This document shows, one piece after another, positions 17,651-27,315 of a stretch of 64,000 nt of DNA. Origin of the DNA: Thermoguttaceae bacterium (lineage in GTDB: Bacteria > Planctomycetota > Planctomycetia > Pirellulales > Thermoguttaceae); the NCBI GenBank assembly GCA_029975295.1, contig JARKPK010000003.1, forward strand, positions 1 through 64,000, read 5' to 3'. Every line of letters starts with the position of its first letter. Positions within the stretch are counted from its first letter, which is position 1. A program made the position numbers and the translations under genes. The notes beneath the pieces were generated by a model that had not been told where the DNA came from, made no database searches, and saw nothing but the letters and a program-made list of their open reading frames with translations.

Positions 17651-20065
17651 TCAATCGCGGGCGTTTTCGGCAGCCGCGTTGAGCGTTCCGTCGAGAACGA
17701 TGGTGCGGCCGGCTTGCATTTCGAGACGTTTCACCATGCCGCCGTGGGCGACCTCGCAAGGGCCGTCGCGGGTTGGGCGAATCACGGCGCGCTGAAGAGC
17801 GCCGTTTTGCCAAGCGATGTCGATTTCAAAACCGCCGCGAGCGCGGAGCCCGGCAATTCGGCCCGTCGGCCATGCTTTGGGCAAAGCCGGCAGAATCTCA
17901 ATTCGGCCCGGCCGGCTTTGCAACAGCATCTCCACGATGCCCGACGCCCCGCCGAAATTGCCGTCGATCTGAAACGGGGGATGGGTGTCGAACATGTTCG
18001 GCAGGGTGGATTTGGCGATCAGGTCGCTGAGCATTGCGTGGGCCCGCTCACCTTCGCGGAGGTGGGCCCAAAGGTTGACCTTCCAAGCTTTGCTCCATCC
18101 CGTTCCACCGTCCCCGCGGAAGACGAGCGATTGCCGAGCCGCCCGAAACAGCTCGGGCCGGTCGGGCGTGATTTCCTGACCGGGAAACAGTCCCCAGAGA
18201 TGCGAAACGTGGCGGTGTTGATTCCGGGGGTCGTCCTTGTCTTCGAGCCATTCTTGCAGTTGGCCGTGTCGCCCGATCCGATTCGGAGCGATTCGGTCTT
18301 TCATGGCGTTCAGTTTTGCGGCGAACTCGGCGTCGATGTCGAGGATTTCCGCCGCTGCGGCAGTGGCCCCGAACAGCGATCGGATGATTTGATGATCCAT
18401 CGTCGGGCCTGCGACGAGCCCTCCGTTTTCCGGCGAGTTCGACGGCGTGCTGATCAGCCGATTGGTCGCGGGATCCAACACCAAGAAGTCGGTGAAAAAC
18501 AGCGACGCTTCTTTCAAGACCGGATAGGCCCGCCGCGCTAGGAATTCGCGGTTGCCGCCGAATTGGTAGTGGTCCCACATGTGCAGGGCCAACCAGGCGC
18601 CGCCGGTCACCCAAATGCCGTGGTTGCTGTTGTTGATCGGGGCAGTGCCGCGCCAGAGGTCGGTGTTGTGGTGCAGCACCCAACCGCGCGCGCCGTAATG
18701 GGCCGCCGCCGTCTCGCGTCCGGTTGCGACGCAATCGTCAATCAGGTCGAACAACGGCTCATGGCACTCGGCCAGGTTCGCGGTTTCCGCCGGCCAATAG
18801 TTCATTTGGGTGTTGATGTTCACCGTCCACTTGCTGTCCCAGGCCGGTTTGAGCGATTCGTTCCAGATGCCCTGCAAGTTGGCCGGCTGGCTGCCGGGCC
18901 GGCTGCTGGCGATCAGCAAGTAGCGAGCGAATTGCAAGTAAAGAGCGGCCAGCGCCGGGTCGTCGGCCTCCGCCTGCGCCTTGATGCGCCGGTTGGTCGG
19001 CAGCGCGGCGGCGGCGGTCGAAACCAAGTCGATGGCGACGCGGCGAAACAGCCGACGGTGATCGCGCTGATGCGCGGAGCGAATCGTCTCGAAGTCGGCC
19101 CCGGTTGTTGCCTGAAGCGTGGCCCGGCATCGTTCGCCGGGATCAGCGGAGATGTCTTGATAATTCTTGAAACTCGTGTGAGCTGCGAGGATCAGCACGG
19201 CTTCCGTGGCCCCGACGATCTTCGCCTCGGCCCCGTCGAAGTCGATGCGGCCGTCTTGAAGGCGAATTTGCAGTCGGGCCTCGAATCGCAGCCCATCGTC
19301 TTCCACTTGTCCAGCGATGGCCAGTTGGTTCGGTTCGACAACGCGCGCTGTTGCCGAACTGTGCGGGCTGGTCAGGCGCGCTCGAAACGAAAGGCATCCG
19401 CGGCGGTCAGCGCTGAGTCTCAAGACAATCGCTTGTGCGGGATAGCTTGCCAGGAGTTGCCGCGCGTAGGTCACGTCGTCGTGTTTGTATTCGACGCGGG
19501 CCTCGCCGGCGTCCAAGTCGAGGCAGCGACGGTAGGACTGGGGGCGATCATGGCCGACGAAATCAATCCACAAATCGCCGAACGGTTGATAGGCCTTCTG
19601 CCGCAACGGGTCGCTCATGAAACGGTCCATGGCCAACCGCTCGGCAGCCGACTGTTTGCCTTCGGCCAACAGCCGGCGCAACTCGGGGAGAACTTCCACG
19701 GCGCCGGGGCGGTGATAACGGTGAGGCCGGCCGGTCCAAAGGGTGTCTTCGTTGAATTGGATTCTCTCAGTCGGAACACCGCCGAAAACCATGGCTCCCA
19801 GTCGGCCGTTGCCCACCGGCAGGGCCTCGACCCACTTTTCCGCCGGCTGCTCGTACCAAAGCAGGTTTGCGCCTGGGGGGGCCTCTGAAGCCGGAGCGGT
19901 TGCCGCCAAAAGAACGCAAACCGGCCAGAACAAGACCAAAGGGAATCGGACGATGGGCGACCAGCCCGCCCAAACGGCGAAACGGCCGACTGCGAACGGG
20001 GAACGGCGGGGCCGAGTTGCATTGTTCGCGGTTTGATTCCGAAGAAGGGCAGAGGCAGTGCTCAT
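17651..20065 (-). CDS. Secreted GH95-family alpha-L-fucosidase / alpha-L-galactosidase
   Basis: 804 residues from the ATG at 20065 (GAGG 13 bases upstream). The signal or anchor segment sits unusually far in, at about residues 35-60, so the exact N-terminus is uncertain. The mature protein starts LWYEQPAEKWVEALPVGNG, LGAMVFGG and FNEDTLWTG, the classic GH95 opening. The (alpha/alpha)6 barrel shows INTQMNYWPAE (the two Asn of the catalytic centre), LQEWLED (general acid Glu) and FQIDGNFGG (Asp), so the catalytic set looks intact. It removes terminal alpha-1,2-fucose or L-galactose from glycans outside the cytoplasm, likely feeding the carbohydrate-use theme of this part of the window. Confidence 0.92.
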   Translation of the reverse strand: MSTASALLRNQTANNATRPRRSPFAVGRFAVWAGWSPIVRFPLVLFWPVCVLLAATAPASEAPPGANLLWYEQPAEKWVEALPVGNGRLGAMVFGGVPTERIQFNEDTLWTGRPHRYHRPGAVEVLPELRRLLAEGKQSAAERLAMDRFMSDPLRQKAYQPFGDLWIDFVGHDRPQSYRRCLDLDAGEARVEYKHDDVTYARQLLASYPAQAIVLRLSADRRGCLSFRARLTSPHSSATARVVEPNQLAIAGQVEDDGLRFEARLQIRLQDGRIDFDGAEAKIVGATEAVLILAAHTSFKNYQDISADPGERCRATLQATTGADFETIRSAHQRDHRRLFRRVAIDLVSTAAAALPTNRRIKAQAEADDPALAALYLQFARYLLIASSRPGSQPANLQGIWNESLKPAWDSKWTVNINTQMNYWPAETANLAECHEPLFDLIDDCVATGRETAAAHYGARGWVLHHNTDLWRGTAPINNSNHGIWVTGGAWLALHMWDHYQFGGNREFLARRAYPVLKEASLFFTDFLVLDPATNRLISTPSNSPENGGLVAGPTMDHQIIRSLFGATAAAAEILDIDAEFAAKLNAMKDRIAPNRIGRHGQLQEWLEDKDDPRNQHRHVSHLWGLFPGQEITPDRPELFRAARQSLVFRGDGGTGWSKAWKVNLWAHLREGERAHAMLSDLIAKSTLPNMFDTHPPFQIDGNFGGASGIVEMLLQSRPGRIEILPALPKAWPTGRIAGLRARGGFEIDIAWQNGALQRAVIRPTRDGPCEVAHGGMVKRLEMQAGRTIVLDGTLNAAAENARD

Positions 20066-20494
20066 GGACGAAAACCTCGTGAACGCCGGTTCCTGTCGGG
20101 CCGATTCGGCCGCCCGCGCGCCGTTGATTCCAAAAAAAGAAATCGGTTGCGGCAACCGTTTCGCCTTTGTTTCCCGTATGGAAGACTTCGTCGAACGACT
20201 CGGTGAGAAGGCTCGGTTCGAAAACCTCGTTGATCGACCGTGCGGAATAGCGATTCGTGTTGGGGCGACAATCGCGGCCCAAGACGAGTATAGAGACGCT
20301 CCGGGTCCGCGTGCAACACGCTCGGAAGAAGGGGGCGACCCGGGGCGTGGTTTGCCGCTGCCAGGGCGGCCGGCGCTTCCGGGGAGATCGCCCGCTTCCG
20401 TTGCCTGCGTGTTTCGTTCCCTTGGCTGCCGCTTTCGCTTCGGCGCGGTTTTATTTAGACTAATGGGTTTGCAACGGGCCCAGGGGCGCGTGTT
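20066..20494. other. Divergent intergenic region between the GH95 gene and uvrA
   Basis: It holds a possible minus-strand promoter at 20287-20316. A run TTTATTTAGACTAAT near 20450-20465 could hold the uvrA -10 element, but no good -35 accompanies it. No gene is seen. Confidence 0.5.
20287..20316 (-). promoter_or_regulatory. Possible promoter of the GH95 gene
   Basis: On the minus strand TTGCAC (20316-20311), an 18-base spacer and TATACT (20292-20287). The leader would be about 215 bases. The -35 match is weak. Confidence 0.3.
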
Positions 20495-23362
20495 GTGTCG
20501 ACGAGCCATTCAGCGATTCCCGCGGAACCTATTGGCGAGGCGATCCGAATTCGCGGCGCGCGCGTGCATAATCTTCGCGATGTCAGCCTCGACCTTCCAC
20601 GCGACCGACTGATTGTGATCACCGGGCCGAGCGGCTCGGGTAAGAGTTCATTGGCCTTCGACACCCTTTTTGCCGAGGGGCAGCGCCAGTACATCGAAAG
20701 CCTGTCGGTGTACGCGCGGCAGTTTCTCAATCAACTCGAGCGGCCCGACGTTGACCTGATCGAAGGTTTGCCGCCGACGATTTGCATCGACCAGCGGTCG
20801 GGCAGCCAGAACCCGCGGAGCACCGTTGCCACGGTGACCGAGGTGTACGACTACCTCCGCTTGCTTTACGCTCGTTTGGGGCAGGCGACCTGTTGGAAGT
20901 GCGGCGAGCCGATTCGCCCTCAAACGCCCGAACAGATTCTCGATCGTCTCTTGGAGCATTCCGAGGGCACGCGGCTGATGATTTTGGCGCCCTTGATTCG
21001 GGGGCGAAAGGGCGAGCACCAGGAAACGCTGGCCGGGGTGCGCAAGGCGGGATTCGTCCGAGTGCGGATCGACGGCGTGGTGTACGACGTCGAACAGCCG
21101 CCGGCCTTGGCGCGGCAAAAAGCCCATCAGATCGAGGCGGTGGTCGATCGGCTTGTGTTGCGCGAGGGCATTCGGTCGCGGCTGGCCGAGTCGATCCAGT
21201 TGGGGTTGCGGCATGGCGAGGGATTGGTAACGGCCTGCGTCGAGCATCGCCGCAATGGCGAAGCGACTTGGACCGACACGCTCTTCAGCACGCATCATTC
21301 TTGCCCGAATTGTCGGATCGATTTCGAGGAGTTGGAGCCGCGGAGTTTCAGTTTCAATAGTCCGTACGGGGCCTGTCCGGAGTGCGAAGGGCTCGGCGCG
21401 CGTGTCGGCTTCGATCCGGAACTGATTTTGCCCGACGACTCGCTTTCGCTGGCTCAGGGGGCGATTGCCCCTTGGCGCGGCCTCTCCGCGGCGCGGCAGC
21501 AGAAGCTGCGCGCCGCCTTGCAGGGGTTTCTCAAGTCGGCGGGAGTGCGTTGGAACACGCCGCTGGCCAAATTTCCCGCCAAGGCCCGCCGCCAGTTGAT
21601 CGAGGGCGACGGCAAGCAGTTCGTCGGCGTGTTGAACTTGCTGGAAAAACAATACGCCACGACGTTGAACGACGCGCGGCGGCAAGCGCTGGAGTTGTTC
21701 CGCGGCGAGATGCCCTGCGCGGCCTGCGGCGGGAGCCGGCTGCGGCCCGAAGCGCGGAGCGTTCGTATCGGTGAGATGTCGATTGATCGGGCGACGGCGC
21801 TGACCGCGGCCGAGGCGGCGCGGTTCTTCGGTGCGATCAAGTTTCCCCGCGAGCAGCGGCCGGTGGCCGCACCGCTGTTGAGCGAGATTTGCACTCGTTT
21901 GGAGTTTCTCGTGAAGGTGGGGCTGGGCTATCTGAATCTGAATCGGGCCGCGGCGACCCTCAGCGGAGGAGAACTGCAACGGGTTCGCTTGGCGGCGGGT
22001 TTGGGTTCGGGCTTGGTCGGAGCGTGCTATGTGCTCGACGAGCCCTCGGTCGGGCTGCATCCGCGCGACAACCAGCGACTGATCGATGCGCTGCGCGACA
22101 TGCAGCGCCGCCAGAACACGGTGATAGTCGTCGAGCACGACGAGGCGATCATGCGCCAAGCCGATTGGATCGTCGATCTCGGCCCCGGCGCCGGAAAACG
22201 CGGTGGCGAAGTGGTCGCCCAGGGCGCGCCCGGGCAGGTGGCCGCCTCGGCCCATTCGCTGACCGGGCGCTACCTTTCCGGCATCGAGGCGATTCCGATC
22301 GCTCCGCGGCGTCGGATTGCGCGAAGCCGGGCGATTGTGATTGAAGGGGCCGCGGCCAACAACCTGCAAGACGTTACGGCGCGTTTTCCGTTGGGAGTGT
22401 TTCTTTGCGTTACCGGCGTGAGCGGTTCGGGAAAGAGCTCGTTGGTCGATGAAACGCTGGCGCGAGCGCTGCGCGTCCGGCTGACGGGGTGCGGCCAGCG
22501 TCCCGGCCCGTTCAAACATATTCGCGGCGCGAACCTGATCGACAAGGTGGTGCAAATCGATCAAACTCCGATCGGCCGAACGCCGAGAAGCAACCCGGCC
22601 ACCTACACCGGCGTGTTCGATGAGATTCGCAAGGTGTTCGCCAACACGCGCGAGTCGAAACAGCGGGGGTATCGCGCCGGGCGATTCAGTTTCAATGTCA
22701 AGGGCGGACGCTGCGAGGAGTGCCAGGGCCAAGGCCAGAAGCGAATCGAGATGAACTTCCTGCCCGATCTGTTCGTCGCCTGTCCGGTGTGCGAAGGGCG
22801 GCGGTTCAATCGGCAAACCCTAGAGGTGCGCTACCGCGATCGCACCATTGCCGAGGTGCTCGACATGTCGGTTGACGAGGCGGTCGAGTTCTTCGACGCC
22901 TTCTCGACGCTTAAACGGCTGTTGTCGAGTCTGCAAGAAGTTGGGTTGGGGTATGTCGCCCTCGGGCAACCCTCAACGACCCTTTCGGGCGGCGAGACCC
23001 AACGAATCAAGTTGGCCGCCGAATTGAGCCGCGTCGACACCGGCAACACGCTCTACATCTTGGACGAGCCGACCACGGGCTTGCATTTCGACGACGTGCG
23101 GAAACTGCTGTCGGTGCTTCACCGGCTGGTCGATCGCGGCAACTCGGTGATCGTGATCGAGCATCACCTCGACGTGATAAAAACAGCCGATTGGATCATC
23201 GATCTCGGCCCGGAAGGCGGCAGCGGCGGCGGACGCATTACGGCCGAGGGCACGCCCGAGCAAATTGCCGCCATGCCGGACAATCACACGGGCCGTTGCT
23301 TGCGAAGCGTGCTGACGGCAAGCAGTGCGTCGAAGGCAGACGCCGATCGTCGCGAGGCGTAG
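20495..23362 (+). CDS. uvrA: Excinuclease ABC subunit A
   Basis: 955 residues from a GTG preceded by AGGGGCG; the length is normal for UvrA. It has two ABC ATPase halves: Walker A GPSGSGKSS and GVSGSGKSS, signatures LSGGELQR and LSGGETQR, and Walker B ending CYVLDEPSVGLHP and LYILDEPTTGLHF. Zinc modules are visible as CPNC...CPEC in the first half and CEEC...CPVC in the second, plus an extra CWKC...C pair near residue 140. It is the damage sensor of nucleotide excision repair, loading UvrB onto distorted DNA. The FVRVRIDG and insertion-domain segments are present, so it looks like a true UvrA rather than a shortened UvrA2. uvrB and uvrC are not in the window. Confidence 0.95.
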   Translation: MSTSHSAIPAEPIGEAIRIRGARVHNLRDVSLDLPRDRLIVITGPSGSGKSSLAFDTLFAEGQRQYIESLSVYARQFLNQLERPDVDLIEGLPPTICIDQRSGSQNPRSTVATVTEVYDYLRLLYARLGQATCWKCGEPIRPQTPEQILDRLLEHSEGTRLMILAPLIRGRKGEHQETLAGVRKAGFVRVRIDGVVYDVEQPPALARQKAHQIEAVVDRLVLREGIRSRLAESIQLGLRHGEGLVTACVEHRRNGEATWTDTLFSTHHSCPNCRIDFEELEPRSFSFNSPYGACPECEGLGARVGFDPELILPDDSLSLAQGAIAPWRGLSAARQQKLRAALQGFLKSAGVRWNTPLAKFPAKARRQLIEGDGKQFVGVLNLLEKQYATTLNDARRQALELFRGEMPCAACGGSRLRPEARSVRIGEMSIDRATALTAAEAARFFGAIKFPREQRPVAAPLLSEICTRLEFLVKVGLGYLNLNRAAATLSGGELQRVRLAAGLGSGLVGACYVLDEPSVGLHPRDNQRLIDALRDMQRRQNTVIVVEHDEAIMRQADWIVDLGPGAGKRGGEVVAQGAPGQVAASAHSLTGRYLSGIEAIPIAPRRRIARSRAIVIEGAAANNLQDVTARFPLGVFLCVTGVSGSGKSSLVDETLARALRVRLTGCGQRPGPFKHIRGANLIDKVVQIDQTPIGRTPRSNPATYTGVFDEIRKVFANTRESKQRGYRAGRFSFNVKGGRCEECQGQGQKRIEMNFLPDLFVACPVCEGRRFNRQTLEVRYRDRTIAEVLDMSVDEAVEFFDAFSTLKRLLSSLQEVGLGYVALGQPSTTLSGGETQRIKLAAELSRVDTGNTLYILDEPTTGLHFDDVRKLLSVLHRLVDRGNSVIVIEHHLDVIKTADWIIDLGPEGGSGGGRITAEGTPEQIAAMPDNHTGRCLRSVLTASSASKADADRREA

Positions 23363-23512
23363 GCGCGGCCCGCTGCCGTGCATTCGCGCCGGCGCGCAGC
23401 TCGGTTGCGGGGGGAGCGGATCTCGCGATGCGCCGCGCTCCGTTCAGCCTCATTGCCTTGCGCGGACAACGAGCAATAATGAACCGCCGCGGCGGCGAAC
23501 GGATGAAAGGCG

Positions 23513-24469
23513 ATGATGTTCTACTTTGAAGACGGTTTGATGCTGACACGCGCGCAACTGGCCGTCGATATGCGGCGTCGGCAGCCGCGCGGATTCATCT
23601 CGCATGCCCACAGCGACCATATCGCCCGGCATGAATACACGCTATGCACTCCCGAAACAGCGGCCTTGGTGGCTCATCGTTTGGGCCGGCGGCGATTCTT
23701 GGAAATGCCCTATCGCGAAACGGTGGAATGGGGCGGCCTGAGGCTGACCACCTATCCCGCCGGGCACTGTCTCGGGTCGGCCATGCTGTTGGCCGAGGAC
23801 GAACAACTCGGGCGATTGCTGTACACGGGCGATTTTAAGCTCGGGCCGTCGGCCACTGCCGAGCAGGCCGAACTTCCCCGCGCAGACATCTTGGTGATTG
23901 AAAGCACGTATGGCGATCCGCATTATCGACTGCCGCCCCGCGAAGAAGCCGTTGCGCAGTTGATTGCCGCGGCCGCCGAAGCGATCGAAGCGAAAACGAC
24001 GCCCGTGGTGCTCGCCTATACGTTGGGGAAAGCTCAGGAAGTGACCAAGTTGCTCACCACGGCGGGCTTCCCGGTTGTGCAGCACCGCGACGTGTACGCC
24101 GTCAGCATGGTGTATCGGCAATGCGGAGTCGATTTGGGGCCGATCGAACGGTTCGAAGGAACGGCGCCGCGCGGGGCTGTTCTCGTTGTCCCGCCGCGCG
24201 TTGGCGCTCCGCCCGGCATCGGACGCTGCACAACGATTATGGCCACCGGATGGGCGCTGGCTCCGTGGATGGCGCGTCAGCGGGGAGTCGATCGGGCGGT
24301 GCCTCTTTCCGATCATGCCGACTACGACGAATTGATCGACGCTGTCCGGCGTGTGGAACCGCGGCAGGTTCATTGCACCCACGGGCCGCCCGAGTTCGTG
24401 GAGCGGTTGCGCGACGAGGGGTTCGACGCCTATCCGTTGGGCCGAGCCCGGCAAACGCGGATGTTCTGA
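23513..24469 (+). CDS. MBL-fold metallohydrolase, SNM1/CPSF-like exonuclease family
   Basis: 318 residues; the start ATG follows GAAAGG. HAHSDH (metal site 1), GHCLGSAMLL, YTGDFK (the metal-bridging Asp) and SDHADYDEL with THGPPEF near the end are the metallo-beta-lactamase motifs seen in the exonuclease-like group with DNA or RNA processing members. VVLAYTLGKAQEVTKLL matches the short beta-CASP-like insertion of archaeal and bacterial relatives, and the ending resembles ligase-associated DNA exonucleases. It likely cuts DNA or RNA ends in the cytoplasm. It lies 150 bases after uvrA on the same strand, which supports a DNA repair role without proving it. Confidence 0.8.
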   Translation: MMFYFEDGLMLTRAQLAVDMRRRQPRGFISHAHSDHIARHEYTLCTPETAALVAHRLGRRRFLEMPYRETVEWGGLRLTTYPAGHCLGSAMLLAEDEQLGRLLYTGDFKLGPSATAEQAELPRADILVIESTYGDPHYRLPPREEAVAQLIAAAAEAIEAKTTPVVLAYTLGKAQEVTKLLTTAGFPVVQHRDVYAVSMVYRQCGVDLGPIERFEGTAPRGAVLVVPPRVGAPPGIGRCTTIMATGWALAPWMARQRGVDRAVPLSDHADYDELIDAVRRVEPRQVHCTHGPPEFVERLRDEGFDAYPLGRARQTRMF

Positions 24470-24918
24470 TCGGACACGAGTCGCGTCGCGCTGCGGAAAT
24501 GGAGCTTGGCCGAGTGGACGCTCCTCGTGCGGCTGCCCGTCTCGGCTTATTGAAGCTCAGAAGGACAACGCACGACGGCCGACCAACGGGAAACCGCCGC
24601 CTGCCGGCAGCCCGGGATGCCAAGGTGGCAGTGCTGTCTCGACAATCGATAATCGCCAAGGCCGCAGTGGACTCGATGGCAGCTCGTGTTGGGGGGCTCG
24701 CGTCGCTTTCGCCCGTCGGCCGAGTAAGAACTGCGAAAATGCTCGGGAAATGGCGTTGCCGCGTTCCTTCGGTTATAATCGCCTAATGTCGCTTCAATGT
24801 GTCCGCGCCGGGCGGCTGAACAGACCGCGCTGTGCGCCGGGCGCGCCGAGTTTGTGCGCGGCAGCGCGAGCAATCTTCTTTCCTGCCTACCGTTTCTCTT
24901 GGTTTCGGAGATTCAACA
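24470..24918. other. Noncoding gap upstream of the ThuA-like gene
   Basis: A perfect TATAAT at 24774-24779, followed by an untranslated stretch of about 135 bases, is the only feature I see. The best -35 (TGGCGT, 17 bases upstream) is poor. Confidence 0.4.
24774..24779 (+). promoter_or_regulatory. Candidate -10 element for the ThuA-like gene
   Basis: TATAAT matches the consensus exactly, but it lacks a convincing -35 partner or a TG extension. Confidence 0.3.
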
Positions 24919-25788
24919 ATGAAACGTCGTGATGTTCTGATCGGCGCAGGCGTCAGCCTGCTGGGCGCCTCGGCCTTTCCTCTGGGCTGGACGGCTGCCG
25001 CGGAAAAGAAAACCCAGAAGGTGCTCTACTTCACCCGCAGCAACGGGTTCGAGCATGAGGCGGTGAAGCGCAAGAACGATCAGCTCGGCTACGGTGAGAA
25101 AGCGTTGATCGAAATGGGCAAGGCGGCCGGATTCGAGGTCGAAGTCACCAAAGACGGCGCCGTGTTCGACGGCGATCTGAGCAAATGGGACTGCATTGCG
25201 TTTTACACCTCGGGCAATCTGACTGGCAAGGGCAAAGACCCCGGCGCCGACATGACGGAAGAGGGAAAGAAGAAATTGCTGGCGGCCATCGCCGACGGCA
25301 AGCCGTTCGTCGGATTCCACTCGGCAACCGATTCGTTCCGCTCGAAAGGCATCGACCCGTACATCGCCATGATCGGCGGCGAATTCATTTCGCACGGGCC
25401 GCAACAGGTGGCTGCGCTGACCAACGTGTCGCCGAAGTTTCCCGGCGTCGAGGGAATCGACAAGCTTTCGTTGAATGAGGAATGGTACGCGATGGGCAAG
25501 TTCGCCAAGGACTTGCACGTGATCCTCGTCCAAGAAACGGCGGGCATGAAGGGCGACTGCTATCAACGGCCCAACTTCCCGGCGACTTGGGCTCGGATGC
25601 ACAACAAGGGCCGCGTCTATTACACCTCGTTCGGCCACCGCGACGACATTTGGACCAATCCCACGGTTCAGAAGATCATTCTCGGCGGCATGGCGTGGGC
25701 CCTGGGCAACGTTCAGGCCGACGTCACCCCGAACATCGAGAAAGTGACGCCGCAGGCCAACCAGTTGCCCGAACCCCAGAAGAAGTAG
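24919..25788 (+). CDS. ThuA-like domain protein with Tat-type signal
   Basis: 289 residues from the ATG at 24919. The N-terminus (KRRDVLIGAG, then a hydrophobic stretch ending TAAA) has a twin-arginine-type signal. The body is a class I glutamine-amidotransferase-like ThuA fold: KVLYFTRSNGFEHEAV, FYTSGNLTG, KPFVGFHSATDSF, GGEFISHGPQ and VYYTSFGHRDDIW are typical. ThuA proteins occur with trehalose and other sugar-use genes, and in planctomycetes many are secreted with unknown activity. HDD-type residues (GHRDD) that are thought important in the family are kept. The gene stands alone. The signal suggests action in the periplasm, possibly on sugars. Confidence 0.88.
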   Translation: MKRRDVLIGAGVSLLGASAFPLGWTAAAEKKTQKVLYFTRSNGFEHEAVKRKNDQLGYGEKALIEMGKAAGFEVEVTKDGAVFDGDLSKWDCIAFYTSGNLTGKGKDPGADMTEEGKKKLLAAIADGKPFVGFHSATDSFRSKGIDPYIAMIGGEFISHGPQQVAALTNVSPKFPGVEGIDKLSLNEEWYAMGKFAKDLHVILVQETAGMKGDCYQRPNFPATWARMHNKGRVYYTSFGHRDDIWTNPTVQKIILGGMAWALGNVQADVTPNIEKVTPQANQLPEPQKK

Positions 25789-25988
25789 TGCCGCACGGCG
25801 CTGCGGCGCGCGGCCTTCGGCGGGCAAGTCGTTTTTCGGCTCGCCCGCTGCCCTGAGAGTTTTCGATCGTGATTTCGCCCTGGCGTCGGCTGCAATCGGC
25901 CCTGCTTTGTCGGTGCCGCGGCCGTCGCCGGGGCGATTGCGCTTGCGAGAGCCTTCCCGCGGACATCGCGATGGCATAAATCACTGCG

Positions 25989-26930
25989 TCAGCTCCCCGC
26001 CGTATGTTTGGACGAGAAGTATTCGGCGGTTTCTCGTCGCCAAAGGGTTGCCAATCGGCCGGCCAAATAAGCGCCCAGCGCGTTGGTGAGCATGACGCAC
26101 GCGCACCAGCCTCGCGCGAAGTGGCGCACGTCGGTCATTTCCAGGGCGACGGCGCGGTCGGGCGGTGTCGCCACCGCCAACGCCGTGGCTGCTCCGTAAC
26201 AGGCGGCGGCGACGGCGAAGACGATCATCAACACCCACGCGCTCGCCCAGTCGGGCACCAAAAGGCTCCAAGCCAGGTACGCCGCCTGGACGACTGCGAT
26301 GACAATCGCCCATTGGGCGTAAAGTGGCGCAGTTGTCGGATTGACTTGTCCGGAAACGATGAGCGGCAACAGGCTGAAGAAGATCAGGCCGCCCAACATC
26401 GCGGCCAAGTGATTCAGTTGCCCGCGGCGCTTGTCGGAAATCCGCTGCAACGAAGCGGGCGGCTTGCGGCGGCTGAACAGCAACGGCATATGGTTCTCCG
26501 ATGTAAGGCCGACTTCGGGCCCTGGCCAACGCTTTGGCGGCATCGCTTCTGCGGCCCCGGCGGCGACGGTTCGATTGAGTGTCTCGCCCGGGCCAGCGTG
26601 CAGCGAAAGAGTCTGCCGACGATCGACCTCGACGGGACGCACCGCGTTGGGGCGGTCGGCCCAGCCGTCGAGTTCCGAGCGACGCTCTTCGGCCGAATGA
26701 CTCTCGAGGACTCGTTGATGGCTTGTCGCTTGGCCGGCCCAAACGCCTTTGTGCCGTTTCGCGGGGCGATGCCTCCGCCCCCCTGTGCGCTGCGCGTGGG
26801 CATAGCGAACCTGGGCCGGTTGCGGGACGATCACCGACAAACGGCAACGAGCGCAGCGGACGACTCGCCCGCTGGTCGCGGCGTCGGCCGTAAGAGGATG
26901 CCCGCTCGGACAGAAGAACCGGAGCTTCAT
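25989..26930 (-). CDS. Zinc-ribbon and four-helix membrane protein of unknown function
   Basis: 313 residues from the ATG at 26930. The N-terminus (KLRFFCPSGHPL...VRCARCRL) resembles the short zinc-ribbon heads common on planctomycete membrane proteins, here with one Cys of the first pair replaced (CPSGH). A hydrophilic Arg-rich linker of about 110 residues follows. The last 150 residues hold four likely membrane helices (LGGLIFFSLLPLIV, WAIVIAVVQAAYLAW, VLMIVFAVAAACYGAA, CVMLTNALGAYLAG). I do not recognise the family. It could be a regulator that senses through the ribbon, but nothing shows this. It converges with the ThuA-like gene and follows hcp on the same strand after 385 bases. Confidence 0.65.
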   Translation of the reverse strand: MKLRFFCPSGHPLTADAATSGRVVRCARCRLSVIVPQPAQVRYAHAQRTGGRRHRPAKRHKGVWAGQATSHQRVLESHSAEERRSELDGWADRPNAVRPVEVDRRQTLSLHAGPGETLNRTVAAGAAEAMPPKRWPGPEVGLTSENHMPLLFSRRKPPASLQRISDKRRGQLNHLAAMLGGLIFFSLLPLIVSGQVNPTTAPLYAQWAIVIAVVQAAYLAWSLLVPDWASAWVLMIVFAVAAACYGAATALAVATPPDRAVALEMTDVRHFARGWCACVMLTNALGAYLAGRLATLWRRETAEYFSSKHTAGS

Positions 26931-27315
26931 ACCGGCAGTGTTGCCTGCGGGCAAGTCGGCGTCAAGCGGCGGGAGTTTAGGGGCGCAAGTGCGGGAATGG
27001 ACCCTTAAGCGGTTTCATTGAAGCGGCAGCGTGAAGGGAAGGAGGACAACGAGAGAATGTCGCGGCAGACTGCTGTGGCAGCGCCAGCAGCGGCAGCGAC
27101 TTGAGGAGAGCCGCGCGGAAGAGACGGCGGTTAGGTTGCCGATCGCTCCCGCGGCAGAATCGCTCCGCTTACGGATGGTTACGCTGCCTCACGCGGCGAG
27201 TTCGTAGGCGTTGTCGGTTCCGCCGGTTTGGCCGAAGGGGCGGATTCCGCCGCAGCAGCGCGGCGCCGGACCAACCGGCGCCGCGCCGTCGGCGATCGAC
27301 TCGTCCCGGACAAGG
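26931..27315. other. Gap between hcp and the zinc-ribbon membrane gene
   Basis: It contains the strong hairpin at 27258-27286. I see no gene in the rest. Confidence 0.5.
27258..27286. terminator. Perfect 12-bp GC hairpin 30 bases after hcp, possible terminator
   Basis: Arms GCGCGGCGCCGG (27258-27269) and CCGGCGCCGCGC (27275-27286) pair perfectly around a 5-base loop. No T run follows on either strand, so it is not a classic intrinsic terminator, but its position after the hcp stop codon fits an end-of-transcript or RNA-stabilising hairpin. Confidence 0.45.

Noticed and set aside
18563-19888. 441-residue plus-strand frame opposite the GH95 gene
   Set aside because: Shadow frame without motifs. 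The minus strand has all GH95 catalytic motifs.
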